From positions 2,604,001 to 2,668,000 of the forward strand of contig NC_037310.1 of the NCBI RefSeq assembly GCF_000143535.2: a DNA stretch of 64,000 nt, written 5' to 3'. The stretch comes from Botrytis cinerea B05.10. Lineage: Eukaryota; Ascomycota; Leotiomycetes; Helotiales; Sclerotiniaceae. The notes below the pieces were generated by a model. It saw only the letters and a list, made by a program, of their open reading frames with translations, had not been told where the DNA came from and searched no databases. Of the stretch, positions 53,839 to 64,000 are shown in pieces. The translations under genes were made by a program, and so were the position numbers. Each line of letters starts with the position of its first letter. Position 1 is the stretch's first letter.

Positions 53839-56800
53839 TCAAATAACATTATTATCGGGCATACTACTCTGCAAACTAGCAGGAGTTCGGCTTCTATCAC
53901 TTCTCCTATCCGTATCCACTCCACTAGCTGGACTATAAACCCTTCCCACTGGTCCCTTGCCCATTCTGGGTTTGGCAACCAAAACCTGAGCAGGACAAAC
54001 CACGATTTCCTCATCGCCTTGTCCTAAATCATCACCCTTCTTCACCACAAGTGGAAAGAGTACAACTCTGACGACAGCCCTTTGTGCCTCGAGCTCCTCA
54101 TTGGAAATGGTATCTCCGCTGCGTTCATTCATGAGTGCAGCGTTGAAGGAGACTTTGCTGGCGAGATCGCCATTGGCATCGTATTCAGGTTGAAGCGGTG
54201 GTAGCATCATGTATTCTGCGCGTTGAGTGCGCATTTCTATGGAGAGATCAACGGCAGCTTTTATAACACGTTTGAGTTGTTCCTCGATTTGACCTTCAAG
54301 GTGACTAGGCGGAGGTAAGATCTCTGTTAGGGTCTCGAAGACAGCATGCACCACAGCCAAAGTATCTTGTTCTTTCTGCCTGGCGAATGAATCTCGTTTG
54401 GATAACAAGGTCAAAGTTGTAGCACGCCATTGGTGAACTGCTGATGGTGGTCCAACTTCAGACAATACCTTCTCCAAGGATTTGAGCTTTTGTCTTTGTT
54501 CTCGATCCATGCCAAATAAGTAGCGCGTGAATATGAATTCCCACACCATTGTCATCGTCATTGACATGAAGACGTCTCGTCTCCTCACTCTATCTGCAAG
54601 ATAACTATCCACATCTGAGCCATCTAAAATGGCATTATCAAGTCGATCAATGGTTTTATCGTTGTTGATTTCGCTCGTGAGTCTACAGGCTCTCATGTCA
54701 GAGAACTTTGAGAATCTAAGTACCCATTGCTGCACATGTTGGCAGAGTTGTTGACAAGCATTATCGAAATAGTCCTCATCTCGGATGATTAAGAATTGAG
54801 CGTCACCAGCTTTGGCAGTTAGAATTTCCCTCTGCATTGCTCGAATTTGTTCCTTGGCCACATCCAATTGAGATCGCAATGATGCAATTTCCTGGTCCCT
54901 TTCTTGTATAGCATTGTGTATGACGCCTTGTACTTCGCTTTGCAGGTTGTGATGTGCCTCGCGGGCCTGCTGGAGTTCGCGTGAAGTTTGTGCATGTTGT
55001 GATTCGAGTGTGCCATATCGTGCATTATGTTGTTGACCCAGTGTAACAGCCGCGCTAGAAAGACCCGCATTTACTTCAGTCAACCTTTTGACCTCATCTT
55101 GCATCGATGAGAGTGTTCGTTTAAGGAGATCGATTTGCGCATCCCTTTCTACCAAGGCCGCAGGTGCACCTTGGCTTGATCGGAGCATATGTTCAGCATG
55201 AGCTTTAGATTCGGCGAGCGCGCGATTTTCCGCAGTTAGTTGATCCAATTTTGATTCGAGTTCCAAGACTTGCATACTTTGGCGTCGTCGCATACTGTGA
55301 GGTCGAGTTGGGGATCGTGGTGAGCCCATGTGGCCTTCACCATAGCCATCCTGCATTTTTTATTAGTGGTGAAAAATTTTCAGCTTCAGATTTGTGCCAA
55401 CTTACGTAGACATCGGCCATATCTTGCGCCCTGGCTCGGCCCTCATTTGCAGTCGGATTTGCAGTATTTGTTAAGGTTGACGATGTAGCGGTATTGACGG
55501 AGGCTGGATCAATTTCCTTAGCGAGATCAATGCTACTTTGTTGACGGAGCGATCTTGGATCCCCGCTAATTTTTCGGGCGCTACGACGAAGTGGCGGTGT
55601 AAACGAACGATTGGTCTTAGCGCTATCGGGCAATTGTGGCGCTTGAGGCGCATCTAATGGAATGGGTGTTCGCAATCGAGTAACACTGATATTTGAAGCG
55701 GATCTTTGACTTTTGTGACTTTGAGCACTTAAAGGTCGGCTTTCTTGACTTAACTTCCTTGCTGCAGCAAAGCCCGATCCTGCTGCTGCAAGAGCTGCAC
55801 TTCCAATTAACGATGGAGAACTCTCAGATTTACTTCGCTGCTCACTTCTAGGAATTTTTGGAGTTTTAGCTAGTTCAAGGTCCCCATATTTGTTTTCCTT
55901 TGGTTTGCGGTGCTGGAGGTCAGGAATTTCAGAACGATGGACACGATGTCTTGTACGTTCTTTTTCTGGGGTCACTGGTTTGTTGATTGATTCTGCTCGA
56001 GGAGGCTCAGATAGCTTTTCCTTGGATTTTGTTTGAAATGCCTTAAGTCGTTGGGATCGGACAAAGTCTACATGATTCGCTTCTGCTAGTTCTCCACGAC
56101 TCAAAGAAGTTTTGCGAGCAAGTTTGTGCTTTTCTTCATTAGGTGAACGCGCTCTTTGAATTGCCTGCGTTCTATGTAGATCTGTATGCCTTTCTTCTTT
56201 GTGTCTTTGAGATGGCAGATCATCAATTTCATGACCTTGACGTGCTAAGTCCTCCACAACTTTTGGTCGTTGCGACTGTTCGAGATCGACCGTCCCAGCA
56301 TCTTCATCCACGGAAGGCCACGCCATGCTATCGATAGCTGCATCGGTTGAAGACACGGGAGCTCTAACACGCATAGAAGGTGAATTATCTCTCAAATGAA
56401 TGCCACTATCACGAATGCCTTCCTGTTTGTCTGCGAAATTTCCTTGAGGAATTGGTGAATCGCCGATAAAAGCACTATCTCTCTTGTCTAGTTTGAGAGC
56501 ATTCTCATCCTCTGATTCTTCTCGTAGCATTGTCAAGCCAGGTGTTCCAGGACGAGATGGAGGACGGGATCTAGATCTAGCTCGTTTAGCTCGTTCGGCT
56601 ATCGGAGAGGAGATTGGTGAAGGACTGGTTCCTCTAGCTCGGGGCTCAACAATAGTATTCCGCAATGCTTCTTGGATTGGTGCCGGCAAAAGATCGAGGG
56701 TATCGTCAACTTCGATTGACTTCTTCCTTCTCTTCTCGATATCCCTTCTCGATGGTCTAGAGAGGTACTCTTCTGGCAGATCTCCTCTTGGTTCTCGTGC

Positions 56801-59800
56801 AGGTGGTGATCGTCTCGGGCTTGAAGAACCGCTCGAGGAATAGGTTTGGGCAACTAGTGCCATTTCTTGAGTTTTGTCGTCATTGGGATCAAAATCGCGA
56901 GGTGGCGTGGGTGTTGTACTTTCACGATCTTCCATTATCAAAGGTCTGGTAGGGATCTGCACCATTGATTCTTGAGGGACTTGAATCTGCTCCGACTCTG
57001 GTACGATTTGGCGTTCTACAATCGTAGGCTCGGCAGGAACTTGTGTCGTTGGTTTCTGATCAGTGTCCATCTGTTTTCGCTCTTGCACAATGCTGTTCTC
57101 ATCTTCTGCATGCTCAATGGGAATTTGCATCGTTGGCTTCTGAATGGAGTTGGACTCCTCAGGCTCATGTAAGATAGAACGTTCCACCTTGTCTGACTCG
57201 GATGTTTCGGCGAATTCTTTTTGCTGCATTGGTTCTATCTGCTTCGGCTCTTGAGTAAGTCTTGCAATGTCAAGAACGGGACTAAGAGACCTAGGAGTTA
57301 TATTCTCTTGAGCTTCTACAGCGGCAGATTTGTCAGATGTTTCAATCCTCGGATTCTGATTGTTCCCTATCTGCTCTGGTTCTTGCACGATCGTATCCTT
57401 TTCTCGAGATTCATCACTGTCATGACCGTCACTCTTCTTCTTTCTCGATCCAGCCTTCATCTCTTGAAACAAGTTTGATTGCTTGTTTCTCCACAATGCA
57501 AAATCATTAGATACGTCATCACTTGATGCTATCTTGCCCATGCCTAGTCCGCGCTCTTCCTTCCCAGGTAGCTTTTTCATCATGGGGCGGCTTTCTTCTC
57601 CCTCAACATCTTCAAGTTCTGCTTTCTTGCTCTTGCTAGCCGAAAGTGCTGCACTAATAATTGCTGCAGTAGCAGCTACTGCAGATGGCATCTCTTTGCG
57701 CTCCTTCTTTGGTTCAATTTTTGATAAATTTTCCCCCATGGACAGTTGGAAGTCTTTGATATCGGTTGGTTCTCTTTTCGTATTTTTCTTTCCTTTCTTG
57801 GCGGGTGGTCTGGAAAATTCGTTTGCTTCGGTTTCTCCGACCGTGCTGGCAATATGAGAATAGAATTCATCTCGTCCAATATCTTCAATGACTGGTACAG
57901 CCCTGATAACTTCTGCTTCGGGAACTTCACCTGCCCAAAAGGTTCGTTGACCATCTTTTGGCGTATCAAGATTTATTGTTGCTTGACGTTTTCTCTTGTC
58001 TTTTTTGAAAGGAATTTGTACTAATGCAGTAGAGAGATTGTTTGACTCATCGATAACCGGCTGAAGTGGAGATGGCGAGGGAGATGGAATCATATCTGGT
58101 TCCGCAATTGAGTTCGATATTGGAACGGTATTTCGTATTGGAATAGGGGAAGTCAGGAGATGGTCGCCAGGCCTGACATCTTGTATATCGGATACCGCGA
58201 CGGTATTGGCCAAGGCTGGGACTTTTTGTTCTGGGTCGAGTTCTCTGTATGAAATTTCATTGCCCTTTTTATCGTTCTTATCGTGTGGCATGTCAAAAGG
58301 ATCATGCTCGGAAACAATTTTATCAACCTGTGGAATCTGGAAAGATGTATGAGTATCAGGTACGTCCTCAATAGTTGGAAGTGGCTCTTGAAGCTTTCCA
58401 GAATTTGATGGAATATCCTCAGGAAGCTCAGTAGCAACATTGGGAACCTCGGGCTCCAATGGGGTAGACAAGGTAGATTTAAGTGTCTCCTTGTCCTTTA
58501 TCGATCTCTTGCTAGAAATCGAACCCCATTCGTCCTCGGTTTGTTGTTGAACTTCCTTTGGCATCTCTCCAGTGGGGATGGCCTTAAATTCATCGAGTGT
58601 TATCTCTGTAGGTACTGGCTCCACAACATCCGGTACTCCTATTTGGGTGTCTTTGGGGATAAACTGTACCGGTGAAGAAAATCCAAACTCACGATCATTT
58701 ATATCCTTGGAATTCTTGGTCAAGACCTCAGTGACATCATCATCTGCTGGTCTGTGCTCTTCCTGTGGGTGCTCCCCATTTAGCATCTCTCGTGGTAAAT
58801 CAATTTTTGATAGCTCATCGACTGGATTTGATTTGTCCTCATCCAGTGTAATCTCTTCATAATTAGGAAACGCATCATCGTTTTGTTGTACAGTCTCAGG
58901 CATAGGGGCTGGAATGAATTCTTTTTCGTGAAGCAGCTTGATAACTTCCGGGATGAACTGTTCTACGGGCTGTTGAGTAAGTTCTTCAAACTCGGGCTCA
59001 ACAGCCTCAACGGGCTCTCGTGAGGCCCGAGGGGTAAAGTCCATCGGAGTATCGTCTATGGAGAAAGATTCAACAGCATCCAAGAACATTTCTTCATCGG
59101 TCTCGGTTAGATTCCCGTTTGCTAGATCTTTTACATCGTCTCCCATGGATGAAACATCTGTGATATCAAGCGGCGTACTTGTGATTTCTGGGGTTTGAGA
59201 TGTGGTATCAGATTGCTCTTGAATTGATGGCAAAACAACATCATCCTTCTCTCCCACCTCTTTTTGCTCCTCAATAGACCAGGCCCATTCATCTCTTTGT
59301 GTTGGTCTAGTCTCAGCAGGGAAACTTTCGGCAAGAGGCTGATCATTTGCAGGGCCCTCAAGTGTTGAATTGAACAATGCCGTCTCAAGGGCGGGATTGA
59401 TAGTTTGTTCAATGGCGGTTGGTTCTGCATCAATAGGCTCGATGATAGAATCAGATGGTGTTGACTCGGAGACGATTTCTAACGCTTGATTTTCTGGCAC
59501 TTGAGAAGTAGAAGTAAAGTTGCTGGGATCTCCGGAGGTTTCCGAAAAGTCCAAGTTATGTTCTCGTTCCTCATTGTCTTTTCCAGATTCATTGGGCACA
59601 ACAGGTTCGAGGTCCGGAATTGACACATTCGATTCTAACTTCGTTGGCTCAATCGATGATTCTTGCGGAACTGGCATATCTTCCATGGGTCTTGACTCGA
59701 AAATAGGATCTTCGATGTTGACCTCTAAAGGCTGACGAATTGATTGCTCGATTGGTGATTCTTGTGAAACAATAGATTCTTGCCCAGAGGTTTTGGAATT

Positions 59801-62800
59801 GGTATCCTGTTCTTGAGGGATGAGCGCCTTTCCAGTTATGTCCGGGTCGGTGGCATCTTGTGGAAAGGACAATTCCTTCTCTCCAGTTTCTTCTTCAAAT
59901 GGCAATTCTGATGAATCGCTCGGGAATGGATGATCTCGTGACTCAATTATAGGCTCCTGTCGAAAAAGGATTTCTGGTTCAAATGATTCCTGTTCAATCG
60001 GTGATTCTGGCAAGGCAATTTGCTCTGGCTCGACAGTCTTTTCTTGAAACAGCAATTTTGATGAATCGCTTTGGATTGGATAATCGTGTGACTCAATTAC
60101 AGGCTCTTGTCGAAAAAGGATTTCTGGTTCAAATGATTTCTGTTCAATCGGTGATTCTGGCAAAGCAATTTGTTCTGGCTCGACAGTCTTTTGTCCAAGA
60201 GGCAATTCTGAATGGTCAACCAATTCGAGAATTGAGCTTTTCGGTTCGACATGGTGCTCTTGTGAAAGACTTGGTTCTTCAACGATATGATTTTCAGAAT
60301 CGAGCTCCTCTTGAGATGGAGTTCCTAGTTCGGATACTTCCCGCTCGATTGGTGATTCCGGCAAAGAAATTTGTGCAGGCTCAACTATCTTTTGCTCCGG
60401 GGGCGATACTTGTGGAATGACCAGCTTAATATCCGAACTTTGAGAATCACTTGCACGATCTTGAGCAACAGGTGCTTCTTCGATGACCTCTGGCTCAGTT
60501 AGAGGCTCCTGTGGAAAAGAAAAGTCTGGCTCAAATGATGTTTGCTCAATTGGTGATTCTGGCAAAGCAATTTGTTCTGGTTCAGGAATATTGAGCTCGA
60601 CGACCGGTTTCTTTACAACAATTTGCTCTTCCTCTGGTAATGGCTCAACGACCGAGTCTTGTACAAGACTGGGTTCGAGATTGGAGATTTTTGGCACAGC
60701 TTCTAGCTCTTGATGAGAAATTCGCTCCGAACTGATTCGTGGTTCAATTGTTGATTCTTGCGGTATAAAGCTTTCTTCGTCGCTGGCCTCTGGCTCGAGA
60801 AATCGTTCATGTGATTGAGGTGCCTCCTCATTATTAATGCTTGAGTTGATCATTGAATTTTGCGGTAGGAAAGTTTCCTCGTTTACACTTTCCGGCTCAA
60901 TGATTTGATGTGGTAATAAAGATGGCTCCTCGGTGCTTTTTGATTCATTTGACGATTCTTGATGTACAACTGATTCCTGTGGTGTAAGATCATCTTCCTT
61001 GAAATTTTCAGACTCGACAATTGGTCCACGTGTCGGTGACTCAGATGCAATTGACTCGATTATTGGGTCCATAGATACATGGGGATCTTTCTCTGTTTGT
61101 TCCTGCACAAGGGCATGTTCTTGAAGTGCTATTGGTTGCTGAGCAGTCTCTCTGGCAGTCTCCCCAGGTTCTATGCCATGAAGTTCCTCTTCTGGAGCTT
61201 GATTGATTGGCTGGGAAAGTTCATTCATTTCTGGCGTGCTGTCTGTAGGAAGCTCAAGTGTTGGATTTGAGTCGAGGAATTTGCGCTTTTCGTTGTCCCC
61301 TTTAAATTCTTCGACTGGGGCACCCGAAGAGTTTGTTTCTGGCAAGTCCGCGATATCTTTAGACACAGATTCAAGGTCCTGTTGTTCAAGAGGGGCATCC
61401 AAACCAGACTCGGGAGTGTCATCTTTCTTAACCTCAACATCGTTCAGAGTGGGAATCGATATATTTTCGTTGGCTGTTTGCACGCTCCCTGGAATTGGTT
61501 CGATGGAGTTCGGAAAGGTTTCTTGGTTTGTCACATCGATGTCCGGTTGAGTTGGTAAAAGTTCCGATGAATTGTGAGGACTAATATCTTCAGCGTCTAG
61601 AACAGGCACTTCAGACTCTTGCTGCTTCTTGTCTTTCTTGGCTGGAACTTCAGCGGGTGGCTCGACAAGTTTGTCTTGAGAAACGTGTTCAATCTCATCT
61701 AAGATGCTTGGAGCTGTGATGTCCCCCATCGACTCGATGCCGTTCTGTTCAGTCTCTGGATTTATCATTCTTGAAACAATCTCGTCTTCCCGTGGTTTGC
61801 TAAACATCAATTCTTCTAAAGGTCCAGAAATTGGAGGGTCCGAAACAACTAGTCGTGCTTCTTCCGGCGTTGGCTCGATAGCTTTTGTTTCGCTTTCGAG
61901 GAGTGGATCTGACGAAAGAGACTCTTTCTCCACACCATTTGAAACCGATTCAAGTGCTTCCGCAAGTTCATAACCTTGATGCTCGATGTCCTCCGGCAGT
62001 GGGATAGATGCTGCATGCTCAGAATAATCTAAGTTTTCAAGACTTTTGGGTTCCTCGATCTCTGGATGGACAATGGTTTCCTCAAGAATTGGGACTGATG
62101 GATTAAGGTCAAGAGATGGCTGTAGATTCTCGAAGTTTGTGGGTTCGTCAAGTTCGATGGCCTCATTGACATTATCATCCGGAAGCGGTACAGCAGCAGG
62201 TTCTAAGAAATCACGACTTTCTGGCTCGATGGTCTCAACTAGTCTTTCGAACGGCTGCTCCAAGGCCTCACGATTAATTGATTCCGTAGCATCAAAAGGC
62301 TTCTCTAAGATTTGGTCCTCGACAAGAAGAGTTTGTTCAGGCTCTTTGGTGACTTCGATTGGCACCTCAGGCTCTGACTGGGACTTGTTCTTACTCTTCT
62401 TATTTTTCTTGCTTTTCTTGGACTTCTTAGTTTCGGGTGAGGTCGGCACATCTCGGACATCCGTTTTCTCAAGATCAATTTCGCTTGGTGGTTGAACTGT
62501 TTCAACTTTTGCTGCAGGTTCAGTGGATAAGAGACTCTCTCCATCAGCATGGCTTGGCTCGAAAGCTTCCAGAACTCCCGACTCCTCCTGTGAAACAACT
62601 TGATTTGGTAAAGACTCGTCGGTACCCTTGCTACTTTCCTCGAGAAGTTGCTCTCGTGGTGAGAAAGACTTATCGAAATTATGATTTGGCTCAGTAACTT
62701 CAATCTCTCTTGAATCTTCCTCTGAGGCAGCGTGACTTGGCAAAGGAAGCTCATCAACAATGCCTGGCTTATCAACTTCAATAGTATTGTCCAACTCTTC

Positions 62801-64000
62801 AGAAGGCGGTTCAACTGACAATTCAGACTCTTGAAGACTTGTATCTGGATCGACATACTCGACAGATGCCATGATATCATCTTGGATCGATTCATTTGGC
62901 AAAGAAGATTCATCAACCAAGCTTGGTTCAGAGATATCGACATTCTTCGTGACTTTTTCGAGAGTGTATTCATTTGGTGAAACCCCATTACCAATCGTGC
63001 TTGGTTCAGTAGCAAGGTCAAATGGTGCTTGTGATACATTACTATCATCCTGAATAACCTCAAGAGGTATCTTTGAGGGCTCGTTTGATCTTTCAAGAAT
63101 TGCTTGCTCTGGAGTGTCCTCCGACAGGGGTTCTGGCACGAAAATGCTCTCTTGGTCAATTGCGCGAGGAGACTCTGAAGATTTGCTGGGGCTCTCAACA
63201 TTTTGTTCAGGGATATGCTCAGACTGTGGCGGTGAAGTATGAGGATCATTCTGAATAGCCTCACGATCAACTTCCTCGGACTCCCTAGGGTTTTCGATAA
63301 TTGGTTCAGGGGCATCTCTAATTGACACTTCGGGAGCTTGAATCTCTTCCAAGGTAGGTTCGTGTTGAATTTCAGAGGGCTCGCTACTGCTTTCAACAAA
63401 TGGCTCGTTAAGTTCCGGCACTTGAAGCTTAGGTTCCTTCTCAACAACATCATCCCTTGATATATCCGATCCTTGATTGGCTGATTCCCTAGCTCTAAAT
63501 GCTTTGGAGGCCTCTTCGGATATGAACGATTGTAAGCTGTGACGCTTCTTGCCCTTTTGTCTTTTCGATGTTTGGTCGTCCTGTAAATCCTCGGTCGATT
63601 TCATGACTGATGGCTCCGTGATTTGTTCAGCAATTTCTTCCTTGGGCTCAATGGGTAAAGTTTCTTCCTCGATGATCGTACTTGGCACTGGTTCAAAATC
63701 TTCGCTCGCGAACTTCTTGCCCTTTTTCGAATTTGTCTTGAAGTTTTCGTCTGCCAGAGCCCATTCCTCAAGTTCCGCAGTAGGCGACGGTGCTTTGACA
63801 GGTTCAGTCTCGGTGGCCTTTAGCATGGCAGACTCAGACACAATGCGTGGTGTAGACATAAAAGATTCAGATGAAGCGCGTGCTGTAGATGGTCTTGGAG
63901 GGAGTCCTTGCTCAGCGGCGGCAATTGCAGCCCTGTCCTTCTTTTTGCCCCATCCCAAAGCTTGAACCATTTCCAAAACACCCTTTTTTCTTCCTGTCAA
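53839..64000 (-). CDS. Giant acidic repeat protein, Leashin/'involucrin repeat'-like, 5' end beyond the window
   Basis: At least 10.1 kb of coding sequence: exons 55406..64000 (continuing off the window) and 53839..55350, with a 55-nt intron (GTAAGT/CAG) joining ADVY|DGYGEG; more than 3,360 residues visible. Most is disordered, Glu/Pro/Ser-rich with EPEQIALPESPIEQ-type repeats and Lys clusters (KKSKKSKKNKKSK). A coiled coil (about 20-170 of the last exon) and a conserved-looking helical C-terminus (YFDNACQQLCQHVQQWVLRF, then FMSMTMTMVWEFIFTRYLFG) follow. This matches Aspergillus 'involucrin repeat' proteins and the C-terminal part of Leashin/Lah, the septal Woronin-body tether, as I recall them. 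The window edge reads TTGACAG followed by GGAAG, so an acceptor may lie there (exon from about 63993). Confidence 0.82.
59882..60181 (-). repeat. Two adjacent 150-bp (50-residue) coding repeats
   Basis: Units 60032..60181 and 59882..60031 both encode EPEQIALPESPIEQ followed by SFEPEILFRQEP and so on, about 80% identical in protein with no length change. Looser relatives (SPIEQ, LPESPIE) occur out to about 60600. Confidence 0.85.

Noticed and set aside
62305..63453. 382-codon minus-strand ORF within the giant gene
   Set aside because: A shifted-frame shadow of the repetitive Glu/Ser-rich coding sequence; its Leu/Lys/Arg-rich composition has no domain.

Overview
The window is nuclear DNA of a filamentous ascomycete, most likely a leotiomycete close to Botrytis/Sclerotinia. 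Evidence: genes are split by short introns (about 50-200 nt) with GTRNGT donors and CTAAY/CTGAC-type branch sites; there is a lone dispersed 5S rRNA gene; fungus-only proteins occur (Erj5, SnaD-like, a Leashin/'involucrin repeat' giant); and an alpha-type pheromone precursor carries the peptide WCGRPGQPC, which I recall from Sclerotiniaceae. The genus is inference.

Layout. 0-9 kb: IDH1 (-), a small hypothetical ORF (+), a decayed gene remnant (-), a small secretory-pathway membrane protein (-, spliced), mitochondrial ribosomal protein mL50 (+), then 2.7 kb of low-complexity non-coding DNA. 9.3-10.6 kb: ppg1 (-) with 15 pheromone copies. 12.1-16.6 kb: ER J-protein Erj5 (-), then the Rab acceptor Yip3/PRA1 (+) followed after only 26 nt by a basic, serine-rich nuclear-looking protein. 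17.2-25.2 kb: secreted GH125 mannosidase (-), valyl-tRNA synthetase (+), trans-sulfuration-type PLP enzyme (-). 25.9-33.3 kb: a kinase-fold protein lacking catalytic residues (-), a disordered tail-anchor-like protein (+), and a large F-box/beta-propeller protein ending in a CaaX box (-). 34.9-45.0 kb: SnaD-like spindle pole protein (+), Tvp38 (-), CUE-CCCH-Smr nuclease-like protein (+), Nudix CoA diphosphatase-like (-), beta-carbonic anhydrase (+).

45.9-53.8 kb is a gene-poor accessory stretch: an orphan RNase H domain gene, a long TTC microsatellite, a dispersed 5S rRNA gene, a jacalin-lectin/aerolysin-like fusion gene, and a complete Fot1/pogo transposon with perfect 48-bp inverted repeats and a TA target duplication. 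53.8-64 kb is filled by the 3' part of a giant acidic, repeat-rich gene (Leashin-like) that runs off the right edge.

Most genes are unrelated housekeeping functions in divergent or convergent pairs; there is no operon-like pathway. The most distinctive items are the 15-copy ppg1 with an extra Kex2-bounded two-cysteine peptide in its spacer, the lectin-pore-former fusion, the intact Fot1 element, and the CaaX-tailed F-box protein. I found no CRISPR array or tRNA. All exon joins below were read by eye from splice signals and frame continuity.
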